A DNA stretch of 64,000 nucleotides from Cryptoclostridium sp036644995 (GCA_036644995.1 JAVXOZ010000003.1:62001-126000); one strand, 5' to 3'; shown: positions 26,771 through 35,287, counted from the stretch's first letter. The notes: generated from the sequence alone by a model not told the origin. A program made the numbers and translations.

Positions 26771-26850
26771 TTTAACTGAAATTTAAGAAATGTTAATGTT
26801 AATCTTAATTTACTTTAATATTTAACTGTTAAAATTAAAAGTAGTATAAA
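26771..26850 (+). promoter_or_regulatory. dlt promoter region with candidate response-regulator box
   Basis: TATAAA at 26845-26850 has TTAACT 17 bp upstream (26822-26827) as a weak -35. Upstream lies ATTTAAGAAATGTTAATG (26781-26798), which matches 16 of 18 bases of the inverted complement of 51665-51682 in front of the two-component/glycolipid operons. TTTAACTG occurs at 26771 and 26821 here and at 51630 there. A weak promoter plus an upstream box suggests an activator of OmpR type; the regulator assignment is inference. Confidence 0.5.
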
Positions 26851-26879
26851 GCTATATTTGCGGCGAGGAGGCAAAATTA

Positions 26880-28400
26880 TTGGATATTTTAAGTAAATTA
26901 AAACATTACGCACAAACTCAACCACAGAGTATCGCTATGAAAACAGATACTCAAACAATAACTTATCAGGAATTGGATATGGCATCGGACTCGTTAAGTG
27001 TTTTTTTAGAAAAACGCTGTGGAAAAAATAAATACCCCATTGCGGTTTATGGCCATAAATCACCTTTTATGCTCATTGCCATGGTGGCTTGTGTAAAATC
27101 AGGGCGTGGCTATTGCCCCATAGATATATCGGTGCCCAATAATCGCACCCAAATGATTTTGAAACAACTGGATTCACCTATAATTTTAGCAACTGAAAAT
27201 CTTAACTGTGACTTTAAAGAAATTATTTCTCTTAACCAAATGAAAAAGATTATTGAAACAACAGAACCAATATCAATAACGGAAAATTGGGTAAAAGGTG
27301 AAGATGTTTTTTATATAATATTCACTTCGGGCAGTACGGGTCAACCCAAAGGGGTGGAAATAACTGTAAATTGCCTTAATAATTTTCTTCATTGGTCTTT
27401 GGGTTTAGGTACTGCTCCCCAAGAAAAAAGCAAAAAAGTATTTTTAAACCAAGCACCGTTTTCCTTTGATTTATCCGTGATGGATATTTACACATCTTTG
27501 GCAGCGGGTGGCACTTTGTGGTCTTTAACAAAAACCGTGCAAAGTGATTATAAATTACTTTTAACCTCTCTAAAAGAATCAAAAATTGCCATTTGGGTAT
27601 CTACACCATCTTTTGTGGATATTTGCTTAACGGATAAAAGCTTTAACAGTGATTTAATGCCTAATTTGGAACTGTTTTTGTTTTGCGGTGAAACTTTAAC
27701 CAATGCCACAGCGGAAAAATTGCAACAGCGTTTTCCCTGTGCCAAAATTATGAATACCTATGGCCCCACAGAATCCACTGTGGCAATGACAGAAATATTG
27801 ATTACCCCTGAGGTTAATGCCAGGGAAAATCCTTTGCCTGTGGGTACGCCCAAAAAAGGAACAACCATAGAAATCAGAAAACCTGATGGCTCCTTGGCTA
27901 ATGAAGGGGAAAAAGGTGAAATTGTAATAATTGGTGATACGGTGAGCTGTGGCTATTATAAACAGGCTGAAATATCCCAAAAAGTTTTTTTTACCCCCAA
28001 TCATAACCAAAACCAAATCAGAGGATATCACACCGGGGATAAAGGTTATCTAAAAAATGGTAATCTTTATTATTGCGGCAGAATAGATTTGCAAATCAAA
28101 CTCCATGGCTATCGTATCGAAATAGAGGATATTGAAAATAACATCAGCAAAATAGCTGATGTTGCCAATGCCATAGTTATTCCCAATGTAAAAAATGGTG
28201 CGGTAAAAAGCTTAACAGCTTTTATTGTTTATAAAAAAACTATTGAGGATTCATTTTTAATTTCTCAAAAAATAAAAGAAGAATTAAGAGAATTTTTGCC
28301 GGAATATATGATTCCCAAAAAAATTGTATTTTTAGATAGTATGCCATTAACAGATAACGCCAAGGCAAACAGACAATTTTTGGGAGGTCTTTCGTCGTGA
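26880..28400 (+). CDS. dltA: D-alanine--D-alanyl carrier protein ligase DltA
   Basis: A 506-residue adenylating enzyme that activates D-alanine and loads it on DltC. Motifs in order: FTSGSTGQPKGVE (P-loop-like A3, about residue 152-164), NTYGPTESTVAM (A5), YHTGDKGYL (A7) and the near-terminal catalytic Lys in DNAKANRQFL (A10). Length fits the family. It starts with TTG, 8 bp after a perfect AGGAGG. Its stop overlaps the dltB GTG by 4 bp. It is preceded by a probable regulated promoter. Confidence 0.95.
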   Translation: MDILSKLKHYAQTQPQSIAMKTDTQTITYQELDMASDSLSVFLEKRCGKNKYPIAVYGHKSPFMLIAMVACVKSGRGYCPIDISVPNNRTQMILKQLDSPIILATENLNCDFKEIISLNQMKKIIETTEPISITENWVKGEDVFYIIFTSGSTGQPKGVEITVNCLNNFLHWSLGLGTAPQEKSKKVFLNQAPFSFDLSVMDIYTSLAAGGTLWSLTKTVQSDYKLLLTSLKESKIAIWVSTPSFVDICLTDKSFNSDLMPNLELFLFCGETLTNATAEKLQQRFPCAKIMNTYGPTESTVAMTEILITPEVNARENPLPVGTPKKGTTIEIRKPDGSLANEGEKGEIVIIGDTVSCGYYKQAEISQKVFFTPNHNQNQIRGYHTGDKGYLKNGNLYYCGRIDLQIKLHGYRIEIEDIENNISKIADVANAIVIPNVKNGAVKSLTAFIVYKKTIEDSFLISQKIKEELREFLPEYMIPKKIVFLDSMPLTDNAKANRQFLGGLSS

Positions 28401-29551
28401 GCTTTTATGATGGCTACATATTTTTTGCCTGTTTGATACCAATTTTAATTATAGCTGTAATTATTGGGATTTTAGAAAAGCCTTTAAGGTTTTATTCGCT
28501 TTTTGCCTCTTTACTGTTTATTTTTTTGGTTTTTGGTAAAGAACCAATACAGCTTATTTATCTCCTTGCTTTTTATTTATTGGAGCTTGGCATTGTTAAA
28601 GGTTATCTGTTTTTACGCACTAAATATGGGAGAAAAGAAAAAACCTATTATTTTTTAGTGTTTTTAGCTATTTTGCCTTTGATACTTTGTAAGATATCAC
28701 CTTTTTTAAGTGTAAATATTTTTGGATTTTTAGGTATTTCTTATCTCACATTTAGGGCAGTACAAATGGTGATAGAAATTTACGATGGGGTAATCACCGA
28801 AGTACCCATTGTGGAATTTACCGGTTTTCTGCTGTTTTTCCCTTCTTTAAGCTCAGGGCCAATAGATCGCAGCCGACGTTTTCATGAAGATTGGCTTACC
28901 ACCTATAATCGTAAGGATTATTTGAATTTGGTAGGTGATGGGCTTTTTAAAATTTGTTTGGGCTTGGTTTATAAAATAGTTTTAGCGGCTTTATTTTATA
29001 AAGCTATGTCTCATTTGGAAGATGGCACCACCATACCTTGGTTAATTGGTTATGCCTACACCTATGGTTTTTACCTGTTTTTTGATTTTGCAGGTTATAG
29101 CCTTATGGCTATTGGTACTGCCTATATCTTGGGTGTAAAAACTCCGGATAATTTCAATAAACCGTTTATATCCATAGATATAAAAGATTTTTGGAATCGC
29201 TGGCATATCACTTTATCTCACTGGTTTCGTGATTTTATTTTTTCCAGATTTATTATTAAATGCGTAAAAAAGAAATGGTTTAATTCACGGTTGCAACGTG
29301 CCTCAGCAGGTTTTATTGTGAATATGTTTATTATGGGTGCTTGGCATGGGCTGGATTTTTCCTATCTGCTTTACGGTTTATACCACGGTGTTTTATTGGC
29401 ATTAACGGAAATTTATCAAAAAAAATCCAAGTTTTATAAGAAAAACAAGGATAAAAAAATCTATAAAATTGTTTCTTGGTTCATTACACTGCAACTGGTT
29501 ATGTTTGGCTTCCTAATCTTTTCAGGTAGATTTTTGGCAGTCTTAAAATAA
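28397..29551 (+). CDS. dltB: Membrane D-alanyl transferase DltB (MBOAT)
   Basis: A 384-residue multi-spanning membrane-bound O-acyltransferase. DFWNRWHITLSHWFRDFIFS and the MGAWHGLDFSYLLYG segment with the invariant MBOAT His are the defining motifs. DltB takes D-alanine from DltC and passes it outward through the membrane. GTG start overlaps the dltA stop (GTGA) with GGGAGG upstream. About eleven hydrophobic segments are seen. Confidence 0.95.
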   Translation: MSFYDGYIFFACLIPILIIAVIIGILEKPLRFYSLFASLLFIFLVFGKEPIQLIYLLAFYLLELGIVKGYLFLRTKYGRKEKTYYFLVFLAILPLILCKISPFLSVNIFGFLGISYLTFRAVQMVIEIYDGVITEVPIVEFTGFLLFFPSLSSGPIDRSRRFHEDWLTTYNRKDYLNLVGDGLFKICLGLVYKIVLAALFYKAMSHLEDGTTIPWLIGYAYTYGFYLFFDFAGYSLMAIGTAYILGVKTPDNFNKPFISIDIKDFWNRWHITLSHWFRDFIFSRFIIKCVKKKWFNSRLQRASAGFIVNMFIMGAWHGLDFSYLLYGLYHGVLLALTEIYQKKSKFYKKNKDKKIYKIVSWFITLQLVMFGFLIFSGRFLAVLK

Positions 29552-29563
29552 GGAGAAGAAAAA

Positions 29564-29794
29564 ATGCAAGAAGAATTATTGGATATTTTAGCGGATATTT
29601 GTGAAGATGATATTGTTAAAGAAAAATTGGATATTGATTTACTTAAAAGTGGTTTATTGGATTCCTTGGGCTTTGCGGAACTTTTAGCGGAAATAGATGC
29701 CAATTTTGGCATAGTGCTTTCACCCTCAGAAATGAACAGAGATGATTTTTCCACACCCCAAAAAATCATTGAGATTGTAAAATCCAGAGGCTGA
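29564..29794 (+). CDS. dltC: D-alanyl carrier protein DltC
   Basis: A 76-residue acyl-carrier-like protein. LLKSGLLDSLGFAELLAEID contains Ser34, the 4'-phosphopantetheine attachment site in the DS(L/M) motif. It carries D-alanine thioester from DltA to DltB. AAGGAGAAG lies just before the ATG, and dltD follows after 4 bp. Size is normal for DltC (about 78). Confidence 0.95.
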   Translation: MQEELLDILADICEDDIVKEKLDIDLLKSGLLDSLGFAELLAEIDANFGIVLSPSEMNRDDFSTPQKIIEIVKSRG

Positions 29795-29798
29795 TATC

Positions 29799-30965
29799 GT
29801 GAAAAAAGTTATTTCATTTGTAATTGCTTTAATGCTGTTTTGCGGCACTGTTTGGGGTATGCACATTTACAGCAGTAAATCCATGGCACTGCACAATAAC
29901 AGCTTTAGCACTTGGTCCAATGAATCAAAATTTAATTGTAAAGAAGCCATTGTTAATAACCTCAACCCACATTCTTTGGTGGTTTTTGGCTCATCGGAAT
30001 TTCAACATGGCTCTAAAACACCGTATCATCCCAAAAATATGTTTAAAGGTTTTGAGTTTAACCCCATGTTGATTGGGGCAGGGTATTATCAATGTTTAAG
30101 CCATGCCATTACCATGGCATCAATAGCTAAAGATATTCCCAATCAAAAAGCTGTGCTTTTAATTTCCCCCAGTTGGTTTAGAAAAGATGGTGTTAAGGAT
30201 AAGTTTTTTGCCTCGAGATTTTCACAAAGTAACTATATCGGTATGCTGGAAAATACTGATATTACCCCTAAAACAAAATCCTATATTATCAATAGAACCA
30301 AAAAATTATTAAAGGTAGATAAGCCAACCCTTAAGCGTATAAATTCCTATAATAGTGTGCTTTTAGAGGGGAATAGAGATTTTTGGCAGAATGTGGATTA
30401 TAAAATATCCAGAACTTTTTGGGCAGAAAAAGACCGTCAAGATTTTGCTGCTCAAACAGCATTGGCAGGTTTAAAATCCAATCAAAATAAAAATGTAAAA
30501 GATACCCCTATAAATTGGCAAGATTATATGAACCAAGCCCAGGCAGATGGTGAAAAATATAACACCAATCCATTTTATATGGCACCCAAAAGTTACCGAT
30601 TTATCTCTATGGATATGGATAAAAAGAAGGATATAAACAAAGGTGTAAAAAATGGCTATGCCCACAGTCCTGAATATGGTGATTTAAAGTGCTTTTTGGA
30701 TGTGTGCAAGGAGCAAAATATAGATATTATGTTGGTTGCTTTGCCTGTTAATGGCTATTGGTTTGATTTTAAGGCTTTTCCCGGCTCTGAGCGTAAGCAA
30801 TATTATAATAATATTCGCAATATAGCAAAAGAATATAATGCCCCTTTGGTGGATTTATCCAATGAAGAATTTACAAAATACTTTTTTCAGGATGGCGTTC
30901 ATTTGGGCGGAAAGGGATGGGTTACTGTAAATGAAAAACTTTACGACTTTTATCAAAAAAATTAA
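29799..30965 (+). CDS. dltD: D-alanylation protein DltD
   Basis: A 388-residue protein with one N-terminal membrane anchor (residues about 5-22) and an extracytoplasmic SGNH-like domain. VVFGSSEFQHGS holds the catalytic Ser, and FFQDGVHLGGKGW near the end the Asp-x-x-His pair. DltD completes transfer of D-alanine to teichoic acid on the outer face. Start is GTG with AGAGG 8 bp upstream. Its last 35 bp are also read in another frame by the small dltX-like gene. Confidence 0.94.
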   Translation: MKKVISFVIALMLFCGTVWGMHIYSSKSMALHNNSFSTWSNESKFNCKEAIVNNLNPHSLVVFGSSEFQHGSKTPYHPKNMFKGFEFNPMLIGAGYYQCLSHAITMASIAKDIPNQKAVLLISPSWFRKDGVKDKFFASRFSQSNYIGMLENTDITPKTKSYIINRTKKLLKVDKPTLKRINSYNSVLLEGNRDFWQNVDYKISRTFWAEKDRQDFAAQTALAGLKSNQNKNVKDTPINWQDYMNQAQADGEKYNTNPFYMAPKSYRFISMDMDKKKDINKGVKNGYAHSPEYGDLKCFLDVCKEQNIDIMLVALPVNGYWFDFKAFPGSERKQYYNNIRNIAKEYNAPLVDLSNEEFTKYFFQDGVHLGGKGWVTVNEKLYDFYQKN

Positions 30966-31092
30966 AGCCAATAAAATTGCCAATATAATATTGTGGGTTT
31001 TAATATTTTATGTGTTGATGATGACTGTTTATCTGTATTTAATGCAGGGTAATTTATCCACCCTGCCGGAATTTGTTTATACACAATTTTAA
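30931..31092 (+). CDS. dltX: DltX-like small membrane protein at the 3' end of the dlt operon
   Basis: A 53-residue frame overlapping the end of dltD by 35 bp in a different frame. It has a Lys-rich N-terminus (MKNFTTFIKKIKANK), one hydrophobic helix (about residues 18-38, IILWVLIFYVLMMTVYLYL) and the ending FVYTQF. DltX proteins are about 45-55 residues, single-spanning, and end in F-[IV]-Y-x-x-F; the C-terminal Tyr is reported to take part in D-alanine transfer with DltB and DltD. Tyr50 fits that position. In lactobacilli and bacilli dltX usually precedes dltA; here it is last. An AAAGGGA site lies 13 bp upstream, so translation is probably coupled to dltD. Confidence 0.85.
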   Translation: MKNFTTFIKKIKANKIANIILWVLIFYVLMMTVYLYLMQGNLSTLPEFVYTQF

Positions 31093-31205
31093 TATGGAGA
31101 TAATTAAATTAAGGCAGTAATTTTATTGTAAAACTTAAACTATTTGAAATCGGTTTCTAACTCAACTTGAGAACCCATATAAAATACAAGCAGATTTACC
31201 AAAAA
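31093..31205. other. Intergenic start, nothing recognised
   Basis: About 110 bp of AT-rich sequence after dltX without coding potential or hairpin. The rest of the 494-bp gap to the next gene holds the structured repeat and terminator listed separately, then about 160 bp (31426-31586) with only a TGTTAGAAT extended -10-like element at 31532-31540. Confidence 0.5.
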
Positions 31206-31234
31206 AGCAGATTTCTCCAAAGAAAATCTGCTGA

Positions 31235-31399
31235 GGCGGTTGATAAAGTCTGATATTCGGCAAAATACCTTCCCATCCACTGCTTATGTACATCTATGTA
31301 CACTGCACAGCGGCTGCTCAGGGAGTTTTGCCGAATCTAAGGCTTTCTTAACAGCCTGACATCTTGCCAAAAAACTATATTTTTTGACAATCTGAGCAG
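31235..31399 (+). repeat. Structured intergenic repeat, copy A
   Basis: About 165 bp, of which nearly all recurs at 58752-58906. Nested inverted repeats are visible: GGCGGTT with AACAGCC at the outside, ATTCGGCAAAA (31254-31264) with TTTTGCCGAAT (31326-31336), TGTACATCTATGTACA in the middle, and TTGCCAAAAAAC...TTTTTTGACAA at the 3' side. Copy A is framed by two near-identical 27-bp hairpins, AGCAGATTT...AAATCTGCT, at 31206-31232 and 31395-31421. No open frame, transposase or target duplication is evident. It reads as a non-coding mobile or structural repeat. Confidence 0.85.
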
Positions 31400-31425
31400 A
31401 TTTCTCCAAAGGAAATCTGCTTTTT
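31395..31425 (+). terminator. Intrinsic terminator after dlt operon and repeat A
   Basis: AGCAGATTTC pairs with GAAATCTGCT (10 bp) around TCCAAAG, followed by five T. The similar hairpin at 31206-31232 lacks the T run. It is a plausible end of the dlt transcript. Confidence 0.8.
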
Positions 31426-31586
31426 GGCTGTGGCGAAATTTTGATAATGGGTAGGAATATATTAACTGTATAGCTACGCAAAAGTGCAAAAAATCTTTAT
31501 ATAGGAAGGTGTATCCAAGTTACCTTATATGTGTTAGAATGGTATCATAATATATTTGCTGATAAATAATGGTAGAGGAATAAAAT

Positions 31587-33197
31587 ATGAATATATTATC
31601 TGCTATCTCAATTATAATTTACACATCTTTTTTTATAGGAGCAGTCCACGTACTCACTCCTGAAAGAAAAGGTGTTTTAAATGTTTCTGCCAGTGCTGTG
31701 CTGATTAGCTTAGGTTGGTGGTCTTTTTGTAATTCCTTTTTTTTCGCAGCAATAACCACGGAACAAGCATGGTTTTGGCATAAGCTTAGTGCCATGGGCT
31801 GGTGTGGTTTTGTGGCTTTTACAGCGTATTATTTTGTGGCACTTACAAATTCCAATAAAAAAAATCCCCAGTGGTGGAAACAGGTTTTGTTTTTTGTGCC
31901 CATGGTGTTTTTGATATGCGTAAATTTATTTGGTGAAACAACTTCTTTGGCACAAAATATAATTCAGTCCACAAGTGGTTGGGGTTGGACATACCAAAAT
32001 TCACTTACTTCATTTTGGCTTTGGGTGTATTTACTCTATGTTGCTTTGTATTTTGGCCTTGCTTTTTATCTGTTATACAATTGGTCAAAATCCGCTAAAC
32101 ATAAAATGAAGCGGGAAATGGCAATTTGGTTTATTATATTAGATACTTTAACCATTTTGTGCGGTGTAATAACAGATGTGGTATTGCCTCTTACAAGCCC
32201 TATTCTCCCTGCTTTGGCCAGTGTTGCCACGGCATTTTTTGGTATTGGTTATTTCAGTATAATTTATCGCCATGATGTGTTTAATATCAATTTAGTTATT
32301 TCTTCCGATGATATTTTGCAAACAAGTAATAATTCTATTTTTGTTATGGATGAAAATAGCGAAATATTAAAGTATAATTATGCCATAGGTAGTTTGTTGG
32401 GCTACAATAAAACTGAGCTTATTGGTGGGGATTTTAAAGCTTTGATAGTAGATGAAATTGATTTTACACCACTTTATAAAGGTGAGGATTTAATAAATAT
32501 TGAAGGAAAACTTCGTTGTAAAAATGGAATTATTAAAGATGTACTACTTTCAGCCTCGGTAGCTAAGGATAAAAAAAATAGTTTTTTGTGCATTATAGTA
32601 TCCTGTCAAGATGTTTCAAAACAAAAAAATATTCAAGAGGAACTGAAAATTGAACGGGAAAAATATAAAAAACTTGCTCAAGATTATCAACTCCTTGCTT
32701 ATTACGACCCTTTAACCGGTTTGGCTAATCGCCGCCGTTTCTTTGAAGTCTTAAACGATTTTGAAAATCTTTATCATACAAAACAAGAGGATTTTGCGGT
32801 TTTCTTTATGGATTTAGATAATTTCAAACATGCCAACGATGTATACGGTCATAAAGGTGGCGATGAGCTGCTGATAGCAGCGGCAAATAAGCTTAGAAAC
32901 TGCTTGGAGCAAGGGGACTTTGTGGCAAGATTGGGCGGCGATGAATTTATGATGATTATGCCTTATAAAGAGGATATAGCCATAGAACATAAAATGAAGC
33001 AAATAAAAGACGCATTTCATCAGAAAATTTTCTTTTATGGGGCATTTTATGAAATTGGTATATCCGTGGGTTATGGGGTGTTTTCCCAAAGTGGAAATGC
33101 AACAAAATTAATGCAAAAAGCAGATGAAGCCATGTATGGAAATAAAAAGAAACCCTTTGATGGTACAGATAAATCCATAGTCAAGGAACTGCTGTGA
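31587..33197 (+). CDS. Membrane 7TM-PAS-GGDEF diguanylate cyclase
   Basis: A 536-residue protein: residues 1-225 form seven hydrophobic segments like the histidine-kinase 7TM sensor module; about 240-350 is a PAS domain (NNSIFVMDENSEILKYNYAI, LLGYNKTELIG) ending in a PAC-like segment; about 365-530 is a GGDEF domain with YYDPLTGLANRR and ARLGGDEF (GGDEF at 450-454), the active site for c-di-GMP synthesis. The product-inhibition site RxxD is not kept: the equivalent residues are EQGD (441-444). It stands alone, so the signal is unknown. It is probably an active cyclase without feedback control. Confidence 0.9.
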   Translation: MNILSAISIIIYTSFFIGAVHVLTPERKGVLNVSASAVLISLGWWSFCNSFFFAAITTEQAWFWHKLSAMGWCGFVAFTAYYFVALTNSNKKNPQWWKQVLFFVPMVFLICVNLFGETTSLAQNIIQSTSGWGWTYQNSLTSFWLWVYLLYVALYFGLAFYLLYNWSKSAKHKMKREMAIWFIILDTLTILCGVITDVVLPLTSPILPALASVATAFFGIGYFSIIYRHDVFNINLVISSDDILQTSNNSIFVMDENSEILKYNYAIGSLLGYNKTELIGGDFKALIVDEIDFTPLYKGEDLINIEGKLRCKNGIIKDVLLSASVAKDKKNSFLCIIVSCQDVSKQKNIQEELKIEREKYKKLAQDYQLLAYYDPLTGLANRRRFFEVLNDFENLYHTKQEDFAVFFMDLDNFKHANDVYGHKGGDELLIAAANKLRNCLEQGDFVARLGGDEFMMIMPYKEDIAIEHKMKQIKDAFHQKIFFYGAFYEIGISVGYGVFSQSGNATKLMQKADEAMYGNKKKPFDGTDKSIVKELL

Positions 33198-33327
33198 TTT
33201 TAGGGATTAATTGGTGTTAAAGTTGTAAATTATCTTTGTTTTATTATTATGTTTATCCGCAAATTTATTTTGCATATATTTTATTCACGGCAGTTTTCTG
33301 CACTGAATATTTTTAAAGATGCTTAAT

Positions 33328-33678
33328 TTACATTTTCTTTTTAGCCATAAATGTTTCAAATTCTCCTTTGGGTACAATGTATTGACGACCCACTTTTACG
33401 GCATGGAGTTTATCTTTTTTAATTAAATCCATAATAAAAGCGTAGCTGAGAGGTATTTTCCTCATTATTTCTTTGATGGAATATCCTTCCATGCTCCATT
33501 TTTCTTGGGATTCCACTAAATAATTTTCCATTTCATCTTTGGCGATGAAATATTTTCTGCCAACCCGATATGCCTGTAATTTGTCCTTATCGATATCACG
33601 TTTTACAATGCCATAGCTGGTACCTGATTTTTCTGCAACTTCTTTTAAAGTGAAGTATTCTTTTTCTTCGGGGCTCAT
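33328..33678 (-). CDS. Tandem helix-turn-helix (excisionase-type) protein
   Basis: A 116-residue protein made of two similar MerR/excisionase-like HTH units. Residues about 8-55 contain YFTLKEVAEKSGTSYGIVKR and KLQAYRVGRKYFIAKDEMENYL; residues about 65-113 contain YSIKEIMRKIPLSYAFIMDL and KLHAVKVGRQYIVPKGEFETFM. Both halves end in the same V-G-R-x-Y-x-[IV] wing. No integrase or phage gene is near, so it is more likely a small transcription or architectural factor than a phage excisionase. It has a GGAGATAG site and a plausible promoter of its own. Confidence 0.85.
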   Translation of the reverse strand: MSPEEKEYFTLKEVAEKSGTSYGIVKRDIDKDKLQAYRVGRKYFIAKDEMENYLVESQEKWSMEGYSIKEIMRKIPLSYAFIMDLIKKDKLHAVKVGRQYIVPKGEFETFMAKKKM

Positions 33679-33735
33679 ATTTCTATCTCCTTTGGTGCTT
33701 CCTTATTGTTTTCATTATACGCATTGAGTTACGGT

Positions 33736-33763
33736 TTTATACATATAATATCAAGATTGTCAA
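33736..33763 (-). promoter_or_regulatory. Promoter of the double-HTH gene
   Basis: On the - strand, TTGACA (33763-33758) and TATAAA (33741-33736) are 16 bp apart, 58 bp before the ATG. A second TATAAT lies closer to the gene without a -35 partner. Confidence 0.6.
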
Positions 33764-33768
33764 ATGAA

Positions 33769-33807
33769 AAAGGTAATTACCCAAAAAATTTCTGGGTAAT
33801 TACCTTT
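33769..33807 (-). terminator. Intrinsic terminator after pyk
   Basis: AAAGGTAATTACCC and GGGTAATTACCTTT form a perfect 14-bp stem around an 11-nt loop. On the - strand it is followed by TTTTTC, as expected 77 bp after the pyk stop. Confidence 0.88.
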
Positions 33808-33883
33808 AATTTATTTAAAAATATTATTGTTAAGTGCCTGCAATGGTGCAGTATTTAGGCAAGTGCCCATAGTGAGGTATTGT

Positions 33884-35287
33884 TTAGGTTATATTTATTG
33901 CCATCACAGAATTGGTTTTTTGTGAAGAACCCATGGTTGTTCCCACGGTGATAATGGCAAGATCTCCAATTTTTAACCCGTATTTTTCCTTGGCGGTGGC
34001 TATGGCATTGGCAATAGTGCTGTCATAGCTGTTGCCGTAATCTTGGGGTAAGGGGTTAACCCCCCAAGTAAGTGCCAAAGCCTTGCAAACTTTTTGGTTG
34101 GGTGTGGTTACTATCATGGGTATTCTTGGTCTAAAACGGGCTATTAACCCCGGTGTTGCACCTGAGGATGTGGGTATGATAATGGCCTTTGCCTGCAATT
34201 CTTCTGCTAAACATACCGCTGCATAGCCAATGGCTGCGGAAATTGTGGTTTTTGGATTATTAATACGCCTAAATTTTTCATAATCCAATTCCGTTTCGGC
34301 GGCGGTGGCAATTTCCCCCATGGTTTTTACTGCTGCTAATGGATATTTCCCCGCTGCTGTTTCTCCTGATAGCATAATGGCATCTGTGCCATCAAAAATA
34401 GCATTGGCAATATCCGTTGCTTCGGCTCTGGTGGGGCAGGGGTTTTTGGTCATAGATTCCAGCATTTGGGTGGCGGTGATTACGGGCTTTGCATATTGAT
34501 TGCAAAGCTTTATCATCTTTTTTTGTACCAAGGGCACTTCATATAAGGGAATTTCCACTCCCAAATCTCCACGGGCTACCATGATGCCATCGGCAACTTT
34601 AATAATTTCTTCTAAATTATCAATCCCCGCACGGCTTTCTATTTTCGCAATAACGGGAATATCTTTACCATTTTTAGTTAAAAACTCTTTAATTTCTATA
34701 ACATGGGCAGCATTGCGAATGAAAGATGCCGCTATAAAATCCACATTATGCTTGATGCCAAAGAGTAAATCTTCTTTATCTTTTTGGGTTAAAGGTGGCA
34801 AATCAACTTCTCTCCCCGGTATATTTACACCTTTGCGAGAGGTAATTTCGCCGCTGTTTTCCGCTTGGCAAATAACGGTTTCTCCCTGAATTTCCAAAAC
34901 CATTAAGGATATGTTGCCATCGTCTATTAAAATGCGATTCCCCAACTCCACATTGTTTTCCATACCTTTATAATTAATGGGTATGGTGTTGTTTTCGCCT
35001 TTGGTATCTTGGGCTGTGATAGTATATTTTTCACCGACGGTGATGTTTATTTTAGCGTTAAGGTCACGCACTCTAATTTCCGGCCCCTTGGTATCCAGCA
35101 TAATTGCCACGGTTTTTCCTGTTATTTGGGCGGCTAAATTTATTCTTCTTATTCTTTCTTGGTGCTCGGGGTGGGAGCCGTGGGAAAAATTTAGCCTTGC
35201 AACATTTACTCCTGCTAAAATCATTTCCCTAAGGATTAATTCACTGTCTGAAGCAGGGCCTATGGTGGCTACTATTTTTGTTTTCAT
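33884..35287 (-). CDS. pyk: Pyruvate kinase
   Basis: A 467-residue glycolytic enzyme making pyruvate and ATP from phosphoenolpyruvate and ADP. MKTKIVATIGPASDS opens the N-terminal barrel; VARLNFSHG, the MLDTKGPEIRV loop, IAKIESRAGIDNLEEII with the catalytic Lys, MVARGDLGVEIP, and TATQMLESM are all present. Length is that of the classic form without the extra C-terminal PEP-utiliser-like domain of Bacillus. It lies between coaD and its own terminator with a 73-bp leader. Confidence 0.96.
   Translation of the reverse strand: MKTKIVATIGPASDSELILREMILAGVNVARLNFSHGSHPEHQERIRRINLAAQITGKTVAIMLDTKGPEIRVRDLNAKINITVGEKYTITAQDTKGENNTIPINYKGMENNVELGNRILIDDGNISLMVLEIQGETVICQAENSGEITSRKGVNIPGREVDLPPLTQKDKEDLLFGIKHNVDFIAASFIRNAAHVIEIKEFLTKNGKDIPVIAKIESRAGIDNLEEIIKVADGIMVARGDLGVEIPLYEVPLVQKKMIKLCNQYAKPVITATQMLESMTKNPCPTRAEATDIANAIFDGTDAIMLSGETAAGKYPLAAVKTMGEIATAAETELDYEKFRRINNPKTTISAAIGYAAVCLAEELQAKAIIIPTSSGATPGLIARFRPRIPMIVTTPNQKVCKALALTWGVNPLPQDYGNSYDSTIANAIATAKEKYGLKIGDLAIITVGTTMGSSQKTNSVMAINIT

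Noticed and set aside
31206..31425. Insertion sequence bracketed by 27-bp direct repeats
   Set aside because: The flanking copies are hairpins of terminator type, no transposase frame is present, and copy B lacks them, so an IS is not supported.
31284..31481. 65-codon leftward open frame across repeat copy A
   Set aside because: It lies in a non-coding structured repeat, covers terminator hairpins, has no ribosome site, and the frame is not kept in copy B because of a deletion of about 10 bp.
33328..33678. Phage excisionase marking a prophage
   Set aside because: No integrase, attachment repeats or phage genes are near; flanks are housekeeping genes.
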